This document shows, in pieces, positions 20,643-32,048 of a stretch of 64,000 nucleotides of DNA (positions are counted from its first letter, which is position 1; every line of letters starts with the position of its first letter). A program made the position numbers and the translations under genes. Source of the DNA: Chytriomyces cf. hyalinus JEL632 (taxonomy: Eukaryota > Chytridiomycota > Chytridiomycetes > Chytridiales > Chytriomycetaceae); NCBI GenBank assembly GCA_025435555.1, contig JAIWWG010000055.1:1-64000 (forward strand). The letters run 5' to 3'. A model generated the notes under the pieces. It ran no database searches. It worked only from the letters and a program-made list of their open reading frames with translations, and had not been told where the DNA came from.

Positions 20643-21245
20643 ATGAACTGGTTCCGTGAAAAGTCGCAAGATGCACGCATGAAGAAGGAGCGGGACGCCC
20701 TGCGTTTGCACGAACAAACCATGGAAGAGAACCTGCGCATTGAGCAGAACCGATTGCGCCGCGAGAACGAGCTCCGTAACATTGAAAACACCCGCATTGC
20801 GCAGCAGCAACTGGCCATGGATAACCAGCGAATGGCCCTCTTGCAGCAGCAGAGTGCCCTGGAGGCTGAACGCCACCGTCTTAAAGTGGCTGAGCAGAAC
20901 CGAGCAAGCGAGCTGTACCAGCGAAGAGAGAACGGCATCGATCAGGGCATGCTCAGACAGCAGGAACGAGACCGCATTGCGAGGGAGATGAGAGAGGCTG
21001 CCCGCAAGGAGGAGGAGATGTATGCCACCGAGCGTATCACGATCACAGACAACTTCACCATGGAGAACGGCGTCATGCAAGCATCTGGACAGAACGTGCA
21101 GCGCATTCGACAGGCAAACACCAACGCTGAAGCGGCACTACTGATGGCTTCGATCCAGGCCCAGATGGACCAACTCCACCAGCAGCAACCGGCCATCACC
21201 AACTCTTCGTCAACGCCGCGTGTGCAGACTGACGACATGCTGTAG
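20643..21245 (+). CDS. soluble coiled-coil protein, truncated relative of the membrane family (member 5)
   Basis: Single exon, 200 residues. It lacks the ectodomain and membrane segment of members 1-4 and begins directly in the coiled coil (M-N-W-F-R-E-K-S-Q-D-A-R-M-K-K-E-R). It keeps the C-terminal motif in altered form (M-E-N-G-V-M, R-I-R-Q-A-N-T-N-A-E-A-A-L-L-M) and ends T-D-D-M-L like members 1-3. The frame is intact, with an ATG in an A-rich leader, so it is probably an expressed soluble form. It could dimerise with the cytoplasmic parts of its relatives; that is inference. Confidence 0.7.
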   Translation: MNWFREKSQDARMKKERDALRLHEQTMEENLRIEQNRLRRENELRNIENTRIAQQQLAMDNQRMALLQQQSALEAERHRLKVAEQNRASELYQRRENGIDQGMLRQQERDRIAREMREAARKEEEMYATERITITDNFTMENGVMQASGQNVQRIRQANTNAEAALLMASIQAQMDQLHQQQPAITNSSSTPRVQTDDML

Positions 21246-21425
21246 ATGCTGTGTAGAAAGATGGTTGCCATGTCGGAGTGTTGAGTCTGCTGTGCCCGGG
21301 AATAAAGCCGCTTTTGTGATTTGACGTGTCGCACAATTTCCCGACTGGCACACCAAAATTTTGCCCATTTGAAACATCGCTGCCAAGCCAAGTCGGTCAC
21401 GCACAACTTGACCTTAACAGCAACG

Positions 21426-23979
21426 ATGGACACCGAGCGAGTTGTTGGTTATTGCGGCATTGTCGGCTCGCTGATGCGCGTGCGCCGTACGCCGTACACC
21501 ACAGGAGAGCTGATCCTGGTGCGTCTTTCTCAGCGGCAAACTCGTTTGCTCCTCCCCACTCAACGCAAACCTTCTCCTTCAACAGGTGCGCCTCCGCCCA
21601 AACAAGGAGCGCAACGGCTTTGAAGGAACCCTGATCATCAGCAGCACTTCCACGCCATTCATTGCATCTCTGGTTCTCATCCTCTGTCGAAGACCGCATT
21701 GTGACTGACACTGAAATATCATGGACACTCGTGCACGATATATCGACAACAGTGCCGTTGAATGATTGCCTGACTGCGCTGTGCGATCAGAGGTATGTTT
21801 GAAAAGTTGCGGATCAGCGTCGTTGAGGCCGAGCGAAACACGCGATGTGCAGAATGGCTGGTTATTGCAGAGTCCAAGAATGATATTTGCAGTGCGAGGT
21901 GACTTCATTCTAGACTCGTTTCCAAGATCGGTTCACTCATTTGCTGACTCGCTCTCATCTCATTACAAACACACATCTTTGCCGTGGACATTAAACGCAT
22001 CGTCGATCCCATCCGCAAATCATACGTGTCCGATGATGGATGGATGGGCATGGGCCACGTCCCGTACAAGTTCATGCGTGACGCACTTTTTCTTTTGCAA
22101 CTGGCCAATGCCATCCTCCAGTCAGAGTACTTTTTCCGAGTATGGACGCTCCAGGAGATTATCCTCCCGAGCAGCTGTACATTTCGTTTGGTCGATACGG
22201 CGCCAAGAACCGAAGCAACATTGTCGACGCTGATGCGATCATTAACGCAACAAACATGGCAATGGCGGTTATCGGCAGCATCCATAAATAAATCAGTGAT
22301 GCTCACGAGAATAGCGCTCCATACCAGGCCTTCCGGGCTGCAGCCATCATCATCATGGATAAGATCCGCGCTCAACTGAAACTGCTCGAAGATGGCCGCA
22401 ACCTCGGACGTACGGCCAAACTCGAAGCAGCCAGACACCAACTGAGTCCAAGATACGTCGAAGACGTACTGCGCATCCTCTCAAGCGCTCCACGCAAGTC
22501 TCGGTTTGCCAAAGACTTTGTGTTTGGCTTGCTAGGACTGATCAAGGTGGACATGGAGCAGGATGACGCTTCTACGGAGATCATTGTGCGTCGGTTCCTA
22601 GCGCAGATTTCGCGAAACACGCGTCGTGTTTGGGTGAGCGGTGGATTCATCAAACTCATGAACCCGTACGCCAACTGGTGGGTGAGTTAACTCGACATTT
22701 TTGCGTGGGTCCAAACCCATCTGTGACTTTGATCCGACCAAGCCGCTCGGCGATACGTTTGGAACAGTGTACAAGGCAAGGAATATGGATATCAAGAGTA
22801 ACTTTTCGCTTGTTGTGGGTGCGCCTGATTTGGTTGACTCGGAAGCCGTTCCGGTTGAAGCATGTTGTGTGCACTGAGCACCAGTCTGCAGTTGTTTTGA
22901 ACAAGAGCGAGCAACTCGGTGTCGATGCCATTGAACTCACTCGTTCCTGGCTGCTTTTCGGACGAGGTATAATTCTTTTTTACTTTCTCCGTCAATGGTC
23001 ACCCCCAATCCACAAAACTCAAAAAACAGGTGAATCCCCATTCCGCGCTCTCGTGCGCGCAATTCTCGGCCTCGAAGCAAACATATCCGAATCCGATTCC
23101 CGCATCCGCCGCGAAATGCACCACCACCTCAACTCCATCGACGAAGACGAAAGCGCAAACTCATACATGCACGGCGGCGCCGTCCCAACAAACTTGGTCG
23201 TAACCCAAACTGAACTCTCCAGTCTCTTTCGCACAACCGCGGCCTAAGCGACCCTACGTTGCGCAATTGATGTCGTCTGTGGATGCAAGTTTGGGTGTCC
23301 AGACAATTTGTTTAAACGTATGCTTGCTGTGCGGTTGCCGCAAGTCTTGCCGTTGTTGAACTTTAGTGCCATGCAGATGCGTGAAGAGCGATTGATTATC
23401 TGTGAAGTTGAATTGGACATCAAGACGGATTTGATTGCGAAACTGCTCCCAGATCCAGACAAGCCAAAACACAACGCGTCCGTGGAAGGTCTCGATGACA
23501 GCAAGAATGCAAGCGCCGCAGTAGAACGCAGCCTGCGAAAACTGAGATCTGTGAAAGTGTTTATCCCTGTAGAAGGGTTTCTTGTCTCGCTGCGTGATGA
23601 GAAGGCGGGGCCCATGAGACCAAAGCTCAACAACATTGAACTTGTGGAGCGTGGAAGATGTGTATATGCAACCAGAAGCAGTGTCCATGAGTTGAGCGGG
23701 TATCAGCCGTTGGGACTGTTTGTGTTCAAGACGGACATTTACGAGTTAATTGAGAAGCAACGCGCTGTGCAGGACGTAGAGTCCAAGGCAGAAGCTGGCG
23801 CCGATGGTGGTCAGAATGGAAACACTGGAGACGGAAATGGTGAGACTGCCAACGGCGGTGAGGGTGGCGCTAAAGCGGGTCCATCCTCTGGGGGCGGTGA
23901 GGGTTCAAAACCTCTCTCTAGAGCTCCTACTGCGCATCCTGCATCCTCAGCCGCTTCTCCAAAAAGAGTTGATGGTTGA
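21426..23979 (+). pseudogene. HET-domain protein gene, decayed
   Basis: Conserved stretches occur in order but in different frames. An N-terminal exon starts at 21426 with an intron near 21520-21586. Then comes a segment with L-L-Q-L-A-N-A-I-L-Q-S-E-Y-F-F and R-V-W-T-L-Q-E-I-I-L-P (around 22095-22165), which is the typical core of a HET (heterokaryon incompatibility) domain. A one-base shift follows L-P, a TAA sits near 22290 and further shifts lie near 22690 and 22860. A TAA follows the segment ending near 23247. A last open stretch (23308-23979) has a Gly-rich tail. At least four lesions make a functional product unlikely. HET proteins act in fungal non-self recognition. Confidence 0.65.
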
Positions 23980-24161
23980 GCAAAGTGTAAAGGCTTGTTT
24001 GCCATCTTTGTGGGAATAAACATGCGATAGAGTGTTCAGTGCATGTGAATCAATTCTGAGATAAAGCTCGGAAAAACCACCCTCAGAATGAAATCAAGGG
24101 GAATCAGAAATGCTCAAAAAAAAAAAGTGACGAAAAACTCAGTTCTCAACATCCTCAAAAC

Positions 24162-24896
24162 ATGCAAGCACAGCCTCGCCACTGTCGATACTTTCACAAA
24201 CCAGGCGGCTGTCCCGCTGGCACCCAGTGCAACTTCAAACACGGCCCAAGAGACATTCCACAGCAAAGACACTGGCGCGACCAACGCTCCTTCAAAAGTA
24301 CGCACAGCAACAGTCCTTCCCGCAGACACGCCTCTCCACCTGCTCGTGCACCTACCATTCAACAGCAGCTGCCGAAAAGCTTTCAGGAGGGAAGAAAGCG
24401 ACCCGCGTGCGATTCAACAAGCAAAACACCCATTCTAGACCCCATCTCCACAGCGCCCATCGCTCCAGTATCCAATAAACGCGTCCACTCCCACGCCAAC
24501 CCACCCAACATTAGCATCTCCACAGGCATAGCCACCAGCCCCGCATGGAATCTCCGCAGCAGCAGCAACAGCAGCGATACCCTCTCACCAACCACCCGTC
24601 TCGCTGAATACTGCGAGCTGCACACGTTCCTCGAATGGGACGGCACACTCACAAACGAGAGTAAAGCGTTCAGCAGCGATCCCAAATACGGGCCCGAGTG
24701 TACAACGCGGTCGTATGCGCATTGGGGTATTGCGAATGTTGAGCATGTGCATGAGTGGATTGCTGTGGAGACGGAGTATTTGATAAAGTATGCGAACGTG
24801 TTTCGTGGCGCGGTGAAGAGGGTTGAAGGGCGGGGGTGGGTGCAGGCGGCCGGGTCGTTGGAAGCGTTGTTGAAGGAGAAGGAGGGGTTGGAATGA
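24162..24896 (+). CDS. CCCH zinc-finger protein
   Basis: Single exon, 244 residues. Residues 8-28 form one CCCH finger with spacing C-x8-C-x5-C-x3-H, the RNA-binding type. A Ser/Pro-rich disordered region (30-145) follows, then a C-terminal domain of about 95 residues rich in aromatic residues (L-A-E-Y-C-E-L-H-T-F-L-E-W-D-G-T-L) that I do not recognise. An RNA-binding role is likely from the finger alone. A 5' exon cannot be excluded. Confidence 0.7.
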   Translation: MQAQPRHCRYFHKPGGCPAGTQCNFKHGPRDIPQQRHWRDQRSFKSTHSNSPSRRHASPPARAPTIQQQLPKSFQEGRKRPACDSTSKTPILDPISTAPIAPVSNKRVHSHANPPNISISTGIATSPAWNLRSSSNSSDTLSPTTRLAEYCELHTFLEWDGTLTNESKAFSSDPKYGPECTTRSYAHWGIANVEHVHEWIAVETEYLIKYANVFRGAVKRVEGRGWVQAAGSLEALLKEKEGLE

Positions 24897-25203
24897 TTTT
24901 GACGTGATTGTGTCTGAGGTGATGTTTTTTATTTTCCAATTCTTTTCTGGCGCACTGTGAACTTGGTTTGCTTTACCAAAAAGACTAAAAAAAGGGTTCA
25001 AAATGTGGATCTGGTCTCTTCCTCGCCAACCGACCTTTTGTTTTTCTTTGTGAATATTTACGTTCTTTTTTAAGAGAAAAGATGCGACATGACGACAAAA
25101 ACGAGAGTTATACACCCTTTGGAAAAAAGCAAAACAACACTGGACCCTCTCTTCCCTCTCCTCACTTCCCCACCAAAAAATAAACACAAAAACACAGCAT
25201 CCA

Positions 25204-26465
25204 TTAAGCCACATCCGGCAACTTGTACTTTTGGGGCTGAAGTTGAGAAGCGAAAGGGGAAGCCGCATCTCTCGGATACGACGCAGAAGTAACAGCAGCC
25301 GGAAAGGGATCCAGTTCGATAGAATTACTCCCCCTCATTACTAGTTCACGCTGGTGCTGCTGATGTTGTTGCTGCTGCTGGTGGAAGTGATACTGTTGCT
25401 GCGGGTGCGGCGAGATCCACGAGATTGGCGAACCTTTTTCCTGAGCAATCAGAAAAGTCCCAGATTCAACACCGCGACTTGGCGCATACCCCAACATCCG
25501 CGACGATGCATTCGAATGAACACCGCCAGGAACAAACGCCCCTTGATCCAGATTATGACTAATCAACGCGCGTTGGTACTGCTGCTGCTCCGCTTCAGGC
25601 CCTCCTCCAACAGGTTGCTGCCCCGCCAAAGTTGGAACCTCGCTCCAACCCACCGACCTTTCTGAACGAGTTTGGAACTGATGCTGTTGATCGTTCCATA
25701 CGAGTCCCGTGTTCGCATTCGATTGTTCCAATCCGGTGGGGTCGTCTGCGACGGGCATGAGTTTCGTTGCAGTGGGGCGTCCAAACCGATCTCGCACTGC
25801 AAAATAGCGGCGGCGAATCCACCAGCCGATGCACATGATGAAACCAAACACGAGGACGGCTGTTGCGAGTGAGCAGATGAGTGTAATGTTGCTAGGGATG
25901 GTGGAGTCGTCAAAGGGGGAACTGGAAGAAGTGCCGTTGGAGACACCGGAGGGAGAACTTGTTGAAGTTGAAGTGGGAATAGGTGCGATCCAGCCTGACG
26001 GAGGGAGTGTAAACGGATAAGCAAATGGGACAGTTGGGTTGAGAGGAGATCCAGCGCCAGGTAGACCGACGCCAGGAGGCGGACGCGGCGGAGGGAGTAT
26101 TCTTGGGTCATTCTTCAAAGGGGGTGGCCATGGGAAGCCCATTGGCCAAGAAGGTGGGATCGGCGATTCGGCTGGAAAGACTCCATTTGGTGGAGCCTGT
26201 CTCCAGGGAAGGCCCGGTGACGGTGGAGGAGGTGGGTACGGATAGAATGGTGGCCATAGAAGGTTGTCCGGCGGTGTCTGAGTCGGATAAGGGTCTGAGG
26301 GGATGTGGTTGAGTGAATGCAGCGCAGCGAGCATGGCTCTGGCATGTACTCACACGGCAGAGGGAATCCAGCAATGGCAAACGCGACAGCTGAAGAGACT
26401 AGACTAGATGTTGCCATTGAGGCGGCCGCAGCTGAAGTTGCTGCGGAGGCGGAATTGGATGACAT
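25204..26465 (-). CDS. Pro-rich single-pass membrane protein with WSEVP motif, copy 1
   Basis: Two exons: 26465-26354 (Ala/Ser-rich signal-like N-terminus) and 26294-25204, joined at the donor GTGAGT and acceptor CTCAG. A Pro-rich ectodomain of about 150 residues contains W-P-P-P and Y-P-Y-P blocks. It is followed by a membrane segment (I-C-S-L-A-T-A-V-L-V-F-G-F-I-M-C) and a basic stop-transfer (I-R-R-R-Y). The cytoplasmic tail carries G-W-S-E-V-P-T-L and a Gln/His-rich stretch. Shared layout with the next gene marks a tandem duplication. Function unknown; wall-sensor-like architecture is suggestive only. Confidence 0.65.
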
Positions 26466-26522
26466 TTTTTTTTCTTCACCTTTTTGAACAGTTCACACGT
26501 ATTTACACATTTGCCAGTTTAT

Positions 26523-27182
26523 TCACTTCTTTGATACGAGATACGAAGGGCTCTCGCGTACTTCATCTTGTAAAACCGGAACCTCGCTCCACGTGAGCAT
26601 CGGTCCAGTCGGCATGCCTGGGCGTGGTTGCTGTTCCCCCCCTGTCGCTCGATGCTGCCCAATCTCCGTGAGCCCAACCGCAACAGATCCCGTACCATTA
26701 CCACCACTACATCCACTTCCATTATTGTCGCTGCATCCACTGCCAGTCACAACAACCGCAACACCGTCCAGTCCCCTTGCAACAACCTCGCGCTTAGCAG
26801 CCCTCCGCCGCATCCAGCGCTTGCGCAGGCAGAATCCGATGGCAGTGAGTATCCCGAAAGATGTTAAAACAACTAGAATAGCCAGAATAAGGCGGACCGG
26901 CTTTACTGCGGGAGGTGGCGGCACGCCGTCTTCCGATCCAGCGTCTGCTGCGGGCAAATTCGTGGGCTGAAGAATGGCTGAAGTTGCAGTGGGTAAGCGT
27001 AATGGTGGTGGCCACGACCATGAGGAGGGCCAGCCGGGTGGGGCAATGGTGTCGGCTGGGATGCGGAAGCCATCTGGAAGTGCGGGAAGGCACGGGAAGC
27101 CTGGGCCGAGACGGGGTGGGTACGGATAGTCGTCAGGCCACTGGTAGATGTTGGAGTAGAAGGTGGGGCAGTGATCGCCCAT
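26523..27182 (-). CDS. Pro-rich single-pass membrane protein with WSEVP motif, copy 2
   Basis: Single exon, about 219 residues from the ATG at 27182; an in-frame extension upstream lacks support. The ectodomain has Y-P-Y-P-P-R-L-G-P and W-S-W-P-P-P-L blocks like copy 1. The membrane segment is I-L-A-I-L-V-V-L-T-S-F-G-I, followed by R-K-R-W-M-R-R-R. The tail is Gly/Ser-rich and ends with L-T-W-S-E-V-P-V-L then S-Y-L-V-S-K-K. The WSEVP motif is the only strongly conserved cytoplasmic sequence between the two copies. Confidence 0.65.
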   Translation of the reverse strand: MGDHCPTFYSNIYQWPDDYPYPPRLGPGFPCLPALPDGFRIPADTIAPPGWPSSWSWPPPLRLPTATSAILQPTNLPAADAGSEDGVPPPPAVKPVRLILAILVVLTSFGILTAIGFCLRKRWMRRRAAKREVVARGLDGVAVVVTGSGCSDNNGSGCSGGNGTGSVAVGLTEIGQHRATGGEQQPRPGMPTGPMLTWSEVPVLQDEVRESPSYLVSKK

Positions 27183-27590
27183 TGTGAAAAGGCTTGATTT
27201 GGGTGTGTTGCTTGCCAGAAATGCTTTTATTTCGTCACCAAAGCTAAACTGCCAAGTGAAAATGCTGCGCGGATAAAGCGCTTCTGACTGCAACAGATCA
27301 TCTCACGATGGTGCCGTATGTTGGATTGATGTGCCTAGACAGCATTGATGGACATGCATACCTAGACAGCTCAGATGGACCATGTCCAGGGACCCCAGAC
27401 CGATAGAGAAACTCTGTCCATCCACAGCGCTGTCTTAGGGGGTGGATCACTCCCAGATCTGTCCTCACCGCGTCCAGGCTTGGTTGCGAGTGTTCAAACG
27501 CGGTTTTCGTCGGGGAATTTTCAGGACTTGAACACTGGAAGTTGAACACGGTCAAGAACCAAAAAAAAGTGCATAAAATCGAGCCCTGTT
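27183..27590. promoter_or_regulatory. intergenic with TTGAACAC motifs and TATA-like box, stranded upstream of a transposon
   Basis: About 400 bp without a gene. Two copies of TTGAACAC lie at 27528-27535 and 27542-27549, followed by a TATA-like GCATAAAATC near 27570 and a CT-rich stretch. The same order (TTGAACAC, TATA-like box, CT-rich leader, ATG) precedes the Cys-rich gene ending at 42160. This segment is therefore probably the original promoter of the Cys-rich gene now at 32992. Confidence 0.5.
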
Positions 27591-27599
27591 TCCCTTCAC

Positions 27600-27830
27600 C
27601 CCCAATCTTTTCACGGGCGAAATCGGCCGATTTATCAGTCGAAAACGGCGACGATGCGGCGACGATACACGACCGATAAATCGGCCGAGATCCGGACGCT
27701 CACGCCATTCGGCCGATGTTCTTCCGATTTATCGGTCGAACATCGGAAACCTATCGGCCGTATCTCGCAAGCATATCGGCCGCGTATCTGCAAACCAGTC
27801 GATGAACGGTCAACCCAAAAGCTGGATTTA
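27600..27830. repeat. left subterminal palindrome cluster
   Basis: Repeated words ATCGGCCG, CGGCCGAT and CGATAAATCGGCCG occur at close spacing, in both orientations. They are probable binding sites for the element's transposase. Confidence 0.7.
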
Positions 27831-27965
27831 TGGGCAGTAAAATAAAATATTTATCGTTCGTAAAGTTAAAAATTTATTATGTATAAAATGAGCACTCGTC
27901 GCAAGACCAGCTGTCGCAAGACCACCCGTCGCAAGGAACAATGCCGCTGTTGAGGTGAGCAGCGA

Positions 27966-29060
27966 TTATACCCCTTCGTTCTCATCATTTGAGTCAGCGG
28001 CTGCCTGTGGGCCCTGATCTGTGTATGTTGCCAGATCTAAGGCCTTGATCCGTTCCAGTTCAGCAGGACCCCCCGGCCCAAGACCTGCAATGCGCCTCAT
28101 CTCCTCGATGAGGATCGCAAAGTAGGGAACCCTCACCCTCAACATACCACGGACTCTGCGCTGTGTGAAGGTGAGTATTTATATTCGTGTCACAATTGCG
28201 AAACATCGTGAAACACTTACCATCAACGCTGCACGCTTCAGAACGTCATTCGTCAACTTGCACCTATCACCGAATACAACTACAGCGTATTTTTGAAGGG
28301 TGAGATTAGCGGTGTTTTTATTGTAGTGTCCTTTGATCTATTAATGCAAAGTTAGTTCAGCACAACAGAGCCATTCATACTCAATGCCATCAACTCACCT
28401 TCTTCACCATAGTGTCGCGAGCGCTTCGAAATGAGCTCTTGATCTCTTCAATAAACATGGTGCGCTGATCTTCATTGTATGTTGCAATCAAGGGTCCCCA
28501 TTCTGTTTCAAGGTGATGCTGAATGTGAAGAAGCAGAGTTAATAAAGATGAATATCAATAGGACTTGTTTTCACCTCTATCTTAGTGAGATTTGGTTTCA
28601 GAACGTACTTGGTGGCAGTTGCGACAAAATATTTCTCATTTGCACGTTTGATGTCTGTCCTCAACGCTTTTGGAATTGTCTCACGCATCTTGGGCACAAA
28701 GCTATTGCTGAGCATAGCAATAGACTGCCTCAAAGCTGTGGTTTCACTGTTACTGTATTCAGCCTGCTCTTGAAACTGTTCTTTCAGATCTCTGATCACA
28801 GAGACAAAGGGCTGCATATCTGAATTTGAATGAGACAGTGAGGTGAGAAACATCATGTAGTGAAAGGCAACATACCAATCTGAGTTGATGGACCAGCCTG
28901 AAGAGGTGAGTTGGAGAATCTGGCAGGTCCCCTTTGTTGGGGGCTGAATTGGTCAAACTCTTCATCCTGATGACGAGGGCGGTAAGAAACTGGCTGGCCA
29001 GTAGATCCCTGGAAAGTAAAGCTGATTGACCCCTGTGCAGTGGAAGATACACTGTATCAG
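27966..29060 (-). CDS. accessory protein of the transposon
   Basis: Exons read from right to left: about 29050-28876, 28819-28575, 28518-28399, 28337-28221 and 28160-27966, with good donors (GTATGT, GTGAAA, GTGAGT, GTAAGT) and in-frame joins throughout. The 5' end is uncertain; an in-frame stop lies just upstream of 29040, so a further small 5' exon is likely. The product is mostly helical with a Gln/Pro-rich N-terminus and a middle segment (F-V-A-T-A-T-K-Y-V-L-K-P-N-L-T-K-I-E). No enzyme motif is visible. Head-to-head placement with the transposase-like gene suggests co-mobilisation. Confidence 0.6.
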
Positions 29061-29121
29061 ATCACCCTTGCATGCTGATCAGTTCTGAGGCTCATTTTTC
29101 TTTGCTCCAATTTGTTCCGAC

Positions 29122-32048
29122 ATGCCCAATTTGTTCTGTGATTCATCCCAATTTGTGCCCAACATGCATCAAAGTCAGCACAGATGTCCAAACTGCAACA
29201 CGCCATTTGCTGGGAAACGCTGGGCAAGGAATCTGAACCATCATCTGCAGCGTTGCACAAATGAGTCGGAATCAGATGATGCTTGGAGTATGCATTCATG
29301 CAAGAGTACAAGCTCTGCTCAGCAAAGTTTTGACAGCCTTGCATTCAACCAAGAGTGCATCAATATGATTGCTGAGACTGAAGCAGGTAAAGGCTTTTTG
29401 ACTGGGTTAGCAATTTACAAAATGGACTGACAGATCTGTTGCCAGCAGATTCCAATGATTGTCTCAGTGACAAAAGTGTCAGAGCAGAAGAACAATGCGC
29501 AATTGTGGCTGGACCAGATGAACATCACAGCACAAGCGACAGCAACAGTATTGATCAGTCAGATAGAACTGACATGGAATTGTCAGACACTGATGATGGT
29601 TCTGATATGGACTCTGATGATGGTTCTGATATGGACTCTGATGATGCAGCTTCTGACTTTGGATCCAGCCATTTCTACCCATTTCCATCAAGAACACATG
29701 CTCTGCTATTCAGTCTGCTATTTGCTAAGCGTCGCCGCATCAGTATTACTCAAATGAAACTTCTCTGGGGAATATTTGAACTGCTGCAAGTCAAGTGCCC
29801 TTCTTTGAATGCAATTTTGAAGCTACGCAAGAAGCTTTGCAAAGTGCAGCCCATTGAAAGGAAATCTGCATCAGGCATTCAAATCTTTGTCAGGCCTATT
29901 CCTGAGCTCATTGAATCTGCGTTTGCAACACCATCTATTGCAAAGGAAATCCGATATGGTCCACAGTTATCAACACATCCACAAGAAATTTTTGAGTCAT
30001 TAGCATTTTCTGTGAGAGCGCCTTGCCTTTGGATGGACAACAATTCAACTCGATTTTACGCTGGGTGAGATCTTCCTTAAATGTTTTTAGTGATTTAGCT
30101 GATATCACTTTTAGAGATACTGTTGTAATGCCCAATTTTGAAGAAGGCATTATTAAGTGTTTTCCAAAACCTGGTATTGTGGCATTTGGGCAAGTTGCTG
30201 AGCATTTCCATTCTGTGTTGTTGCAAAACTTCACAACTACAGTTGAACTGCATCCAGGGGATGCAATGACACTTGTTCAAAGGGGCAATCTCAGTATTCG
30301 AGGTTTGTGTGCAAGCATTTATTTTGAAGATAGTAACTGAATTTGTTCAGCAAATGGCCGGAAAGTCATCAACTTTCCAGTCATCTGCAGCTCAGATGAA
30401 ACTTCAGGAAACACAACCAAGCGCTACAACCACTTTGAAAACTTTTTCGTTATATTTCCATTGCTTCCGCACAAGTTTTATGGTCCTCGATATATCAACT
30501 TTGCTGCCACTACAAACACTGGATCATGGTCAGATATTGCTGAGGTTGTCTTGCACGATTTGAGAGAAGGTAACATTAATCTGTATTTATTTTGACATTG
30601 CAGTACTGAATAAATCACCAGGCAGCCCTCTATCTCTTGGAATCAAAGTACTTGACTCAAGCACCGGAGAGGATGTGATTGTTGTTTCACAATTACTTGC
30701 AATGCTTGTGGATAATCCACGTGCAGCCCAAATATGCCATCAAGCTGGAGCACGAAGTGACTTCAACTGTCGAGTTTGCACTGCACCTATTGGAAGTCCA
30801 TCCACTTGCATGCAACTTCATCCTTATCGATGGTTATATGAAACCAAGCAAGTACTGTCTCGAATGGCACAGATGAACAAAACACAATCAGAGTCTCTGA
30901 GAAAAGCAACTGGGATAACTGTTCCATCTGAGCACGCCAACATCTATCTCTCCCTCCCTGGTTTTTCACCTCATGCGCAAACTCCAGTTGAAATTCTCCA
31001 TACACTGTTACTTGGAGTCATGAAATACTTGGGGACAGAGTCCAAAGAAAAGCTGAAGTCAAGGTCTCTCAAACTCAGAGCTGCATCTCTATTTGCAATC
31101 ATCTCAACCTATCAACACTGTCATTTGTCATCAAAACAAGTGACTCGCTACATTGGAAGCATGAATGGAAAAGACTTCAAGGGCCTTGCACAAATAGGGC
31201 CATTATTCTTCCCTTGGCTTCAGCCAAATCTAACTTGGCTTTGGCTTGCTGGTGCAATTCTTACGAAACTGGCATATGATTCCAAGTATCCACACTTTGA
31301 GTTAAGGTACCGCCATCTCCAAAAGGCTACCATTGCAGTTCAGCGTCTGTTCCATGTTTCACTGCCATCAGCAAAAGACAAGCTCAAAGTCCATCTACTT
31401 TCTCATCTCCCTGATAATTTCCGGATCTGGGGACCACTGTCTCTGTATGCTGTTGAAGTTCCAGAACAAATGAATGGAGATGTGCGCAAAGACATAGCAA
31501 ATTCAAATCGGCATTCACCATCAAGAGATGTGGCATGGGCATTTGCAATTCGGGAAGGGACAGTATCATATTTACGAGGGGCATCAGGAGGAGGGCCTGG
31601 ATTACTTGAACTTGGAGCAAATTCCATTATAGTCAAGCATTTGTTCCCTCCCATCAGGCCAGTTCCATCAAGAGCTCGCATTCAGATTGGCAGATTCTTC
31701 TTTTTTGACAACTGGGGCCGTATTGGAAAAGTCATTCAACATAACGAGCACACCAAAACTTGTCTAATGCAAGAATTAGAGCTGAACGGCCAGTTAACAT
31801 CATGGAGATTACGTGCATGTAGTTTGCACAACAACTTCTATGTCCCTGTTGGCAATATCAATGACCAAGCAGATGTCAGTCACGACTGCTGGGAAGAGCA
31901 GTTTTTGTGCAGCTGGAGACAAGATGGATCTATTGCACATTCAACTTTGAACACGTATTTTCTAAATCCCTTTCGCATGGAATGTCATCACACACTTGGA
32001 AGTGCCCAAACAGATGTGTTCCTTGACTTTTTACTCTCAAAAGCTTGA
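29122..32048 (+). CDS. transposase-like protein with N-terminal zinc finger, five exons
   Basis: Exons 29122-29386, 29434-30064, 30091-30302, 30351-30569 and 30604-32048 join in phase to 923 residues with no lesion. The N-terminus has a C2H2-like finger (C-P-N-C, later H-H-L-Q-R-C). An acidic D-S-D/G-S-D-M repeat spans 29590-29650. A second Cys-pair (F-N-C-R-V-C-T-A-P) is near 30770. The stretch T-P-V-E-I-L-H-T-L-L-L-G-V-M-K-Y near 30980 is a motif I associate with expanded transposon-type proteins in mushroom genomes. Acidic catalytic residues could not be assigned. The intact multi-exon frame suggests recent activity. Confidence 0.65.
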
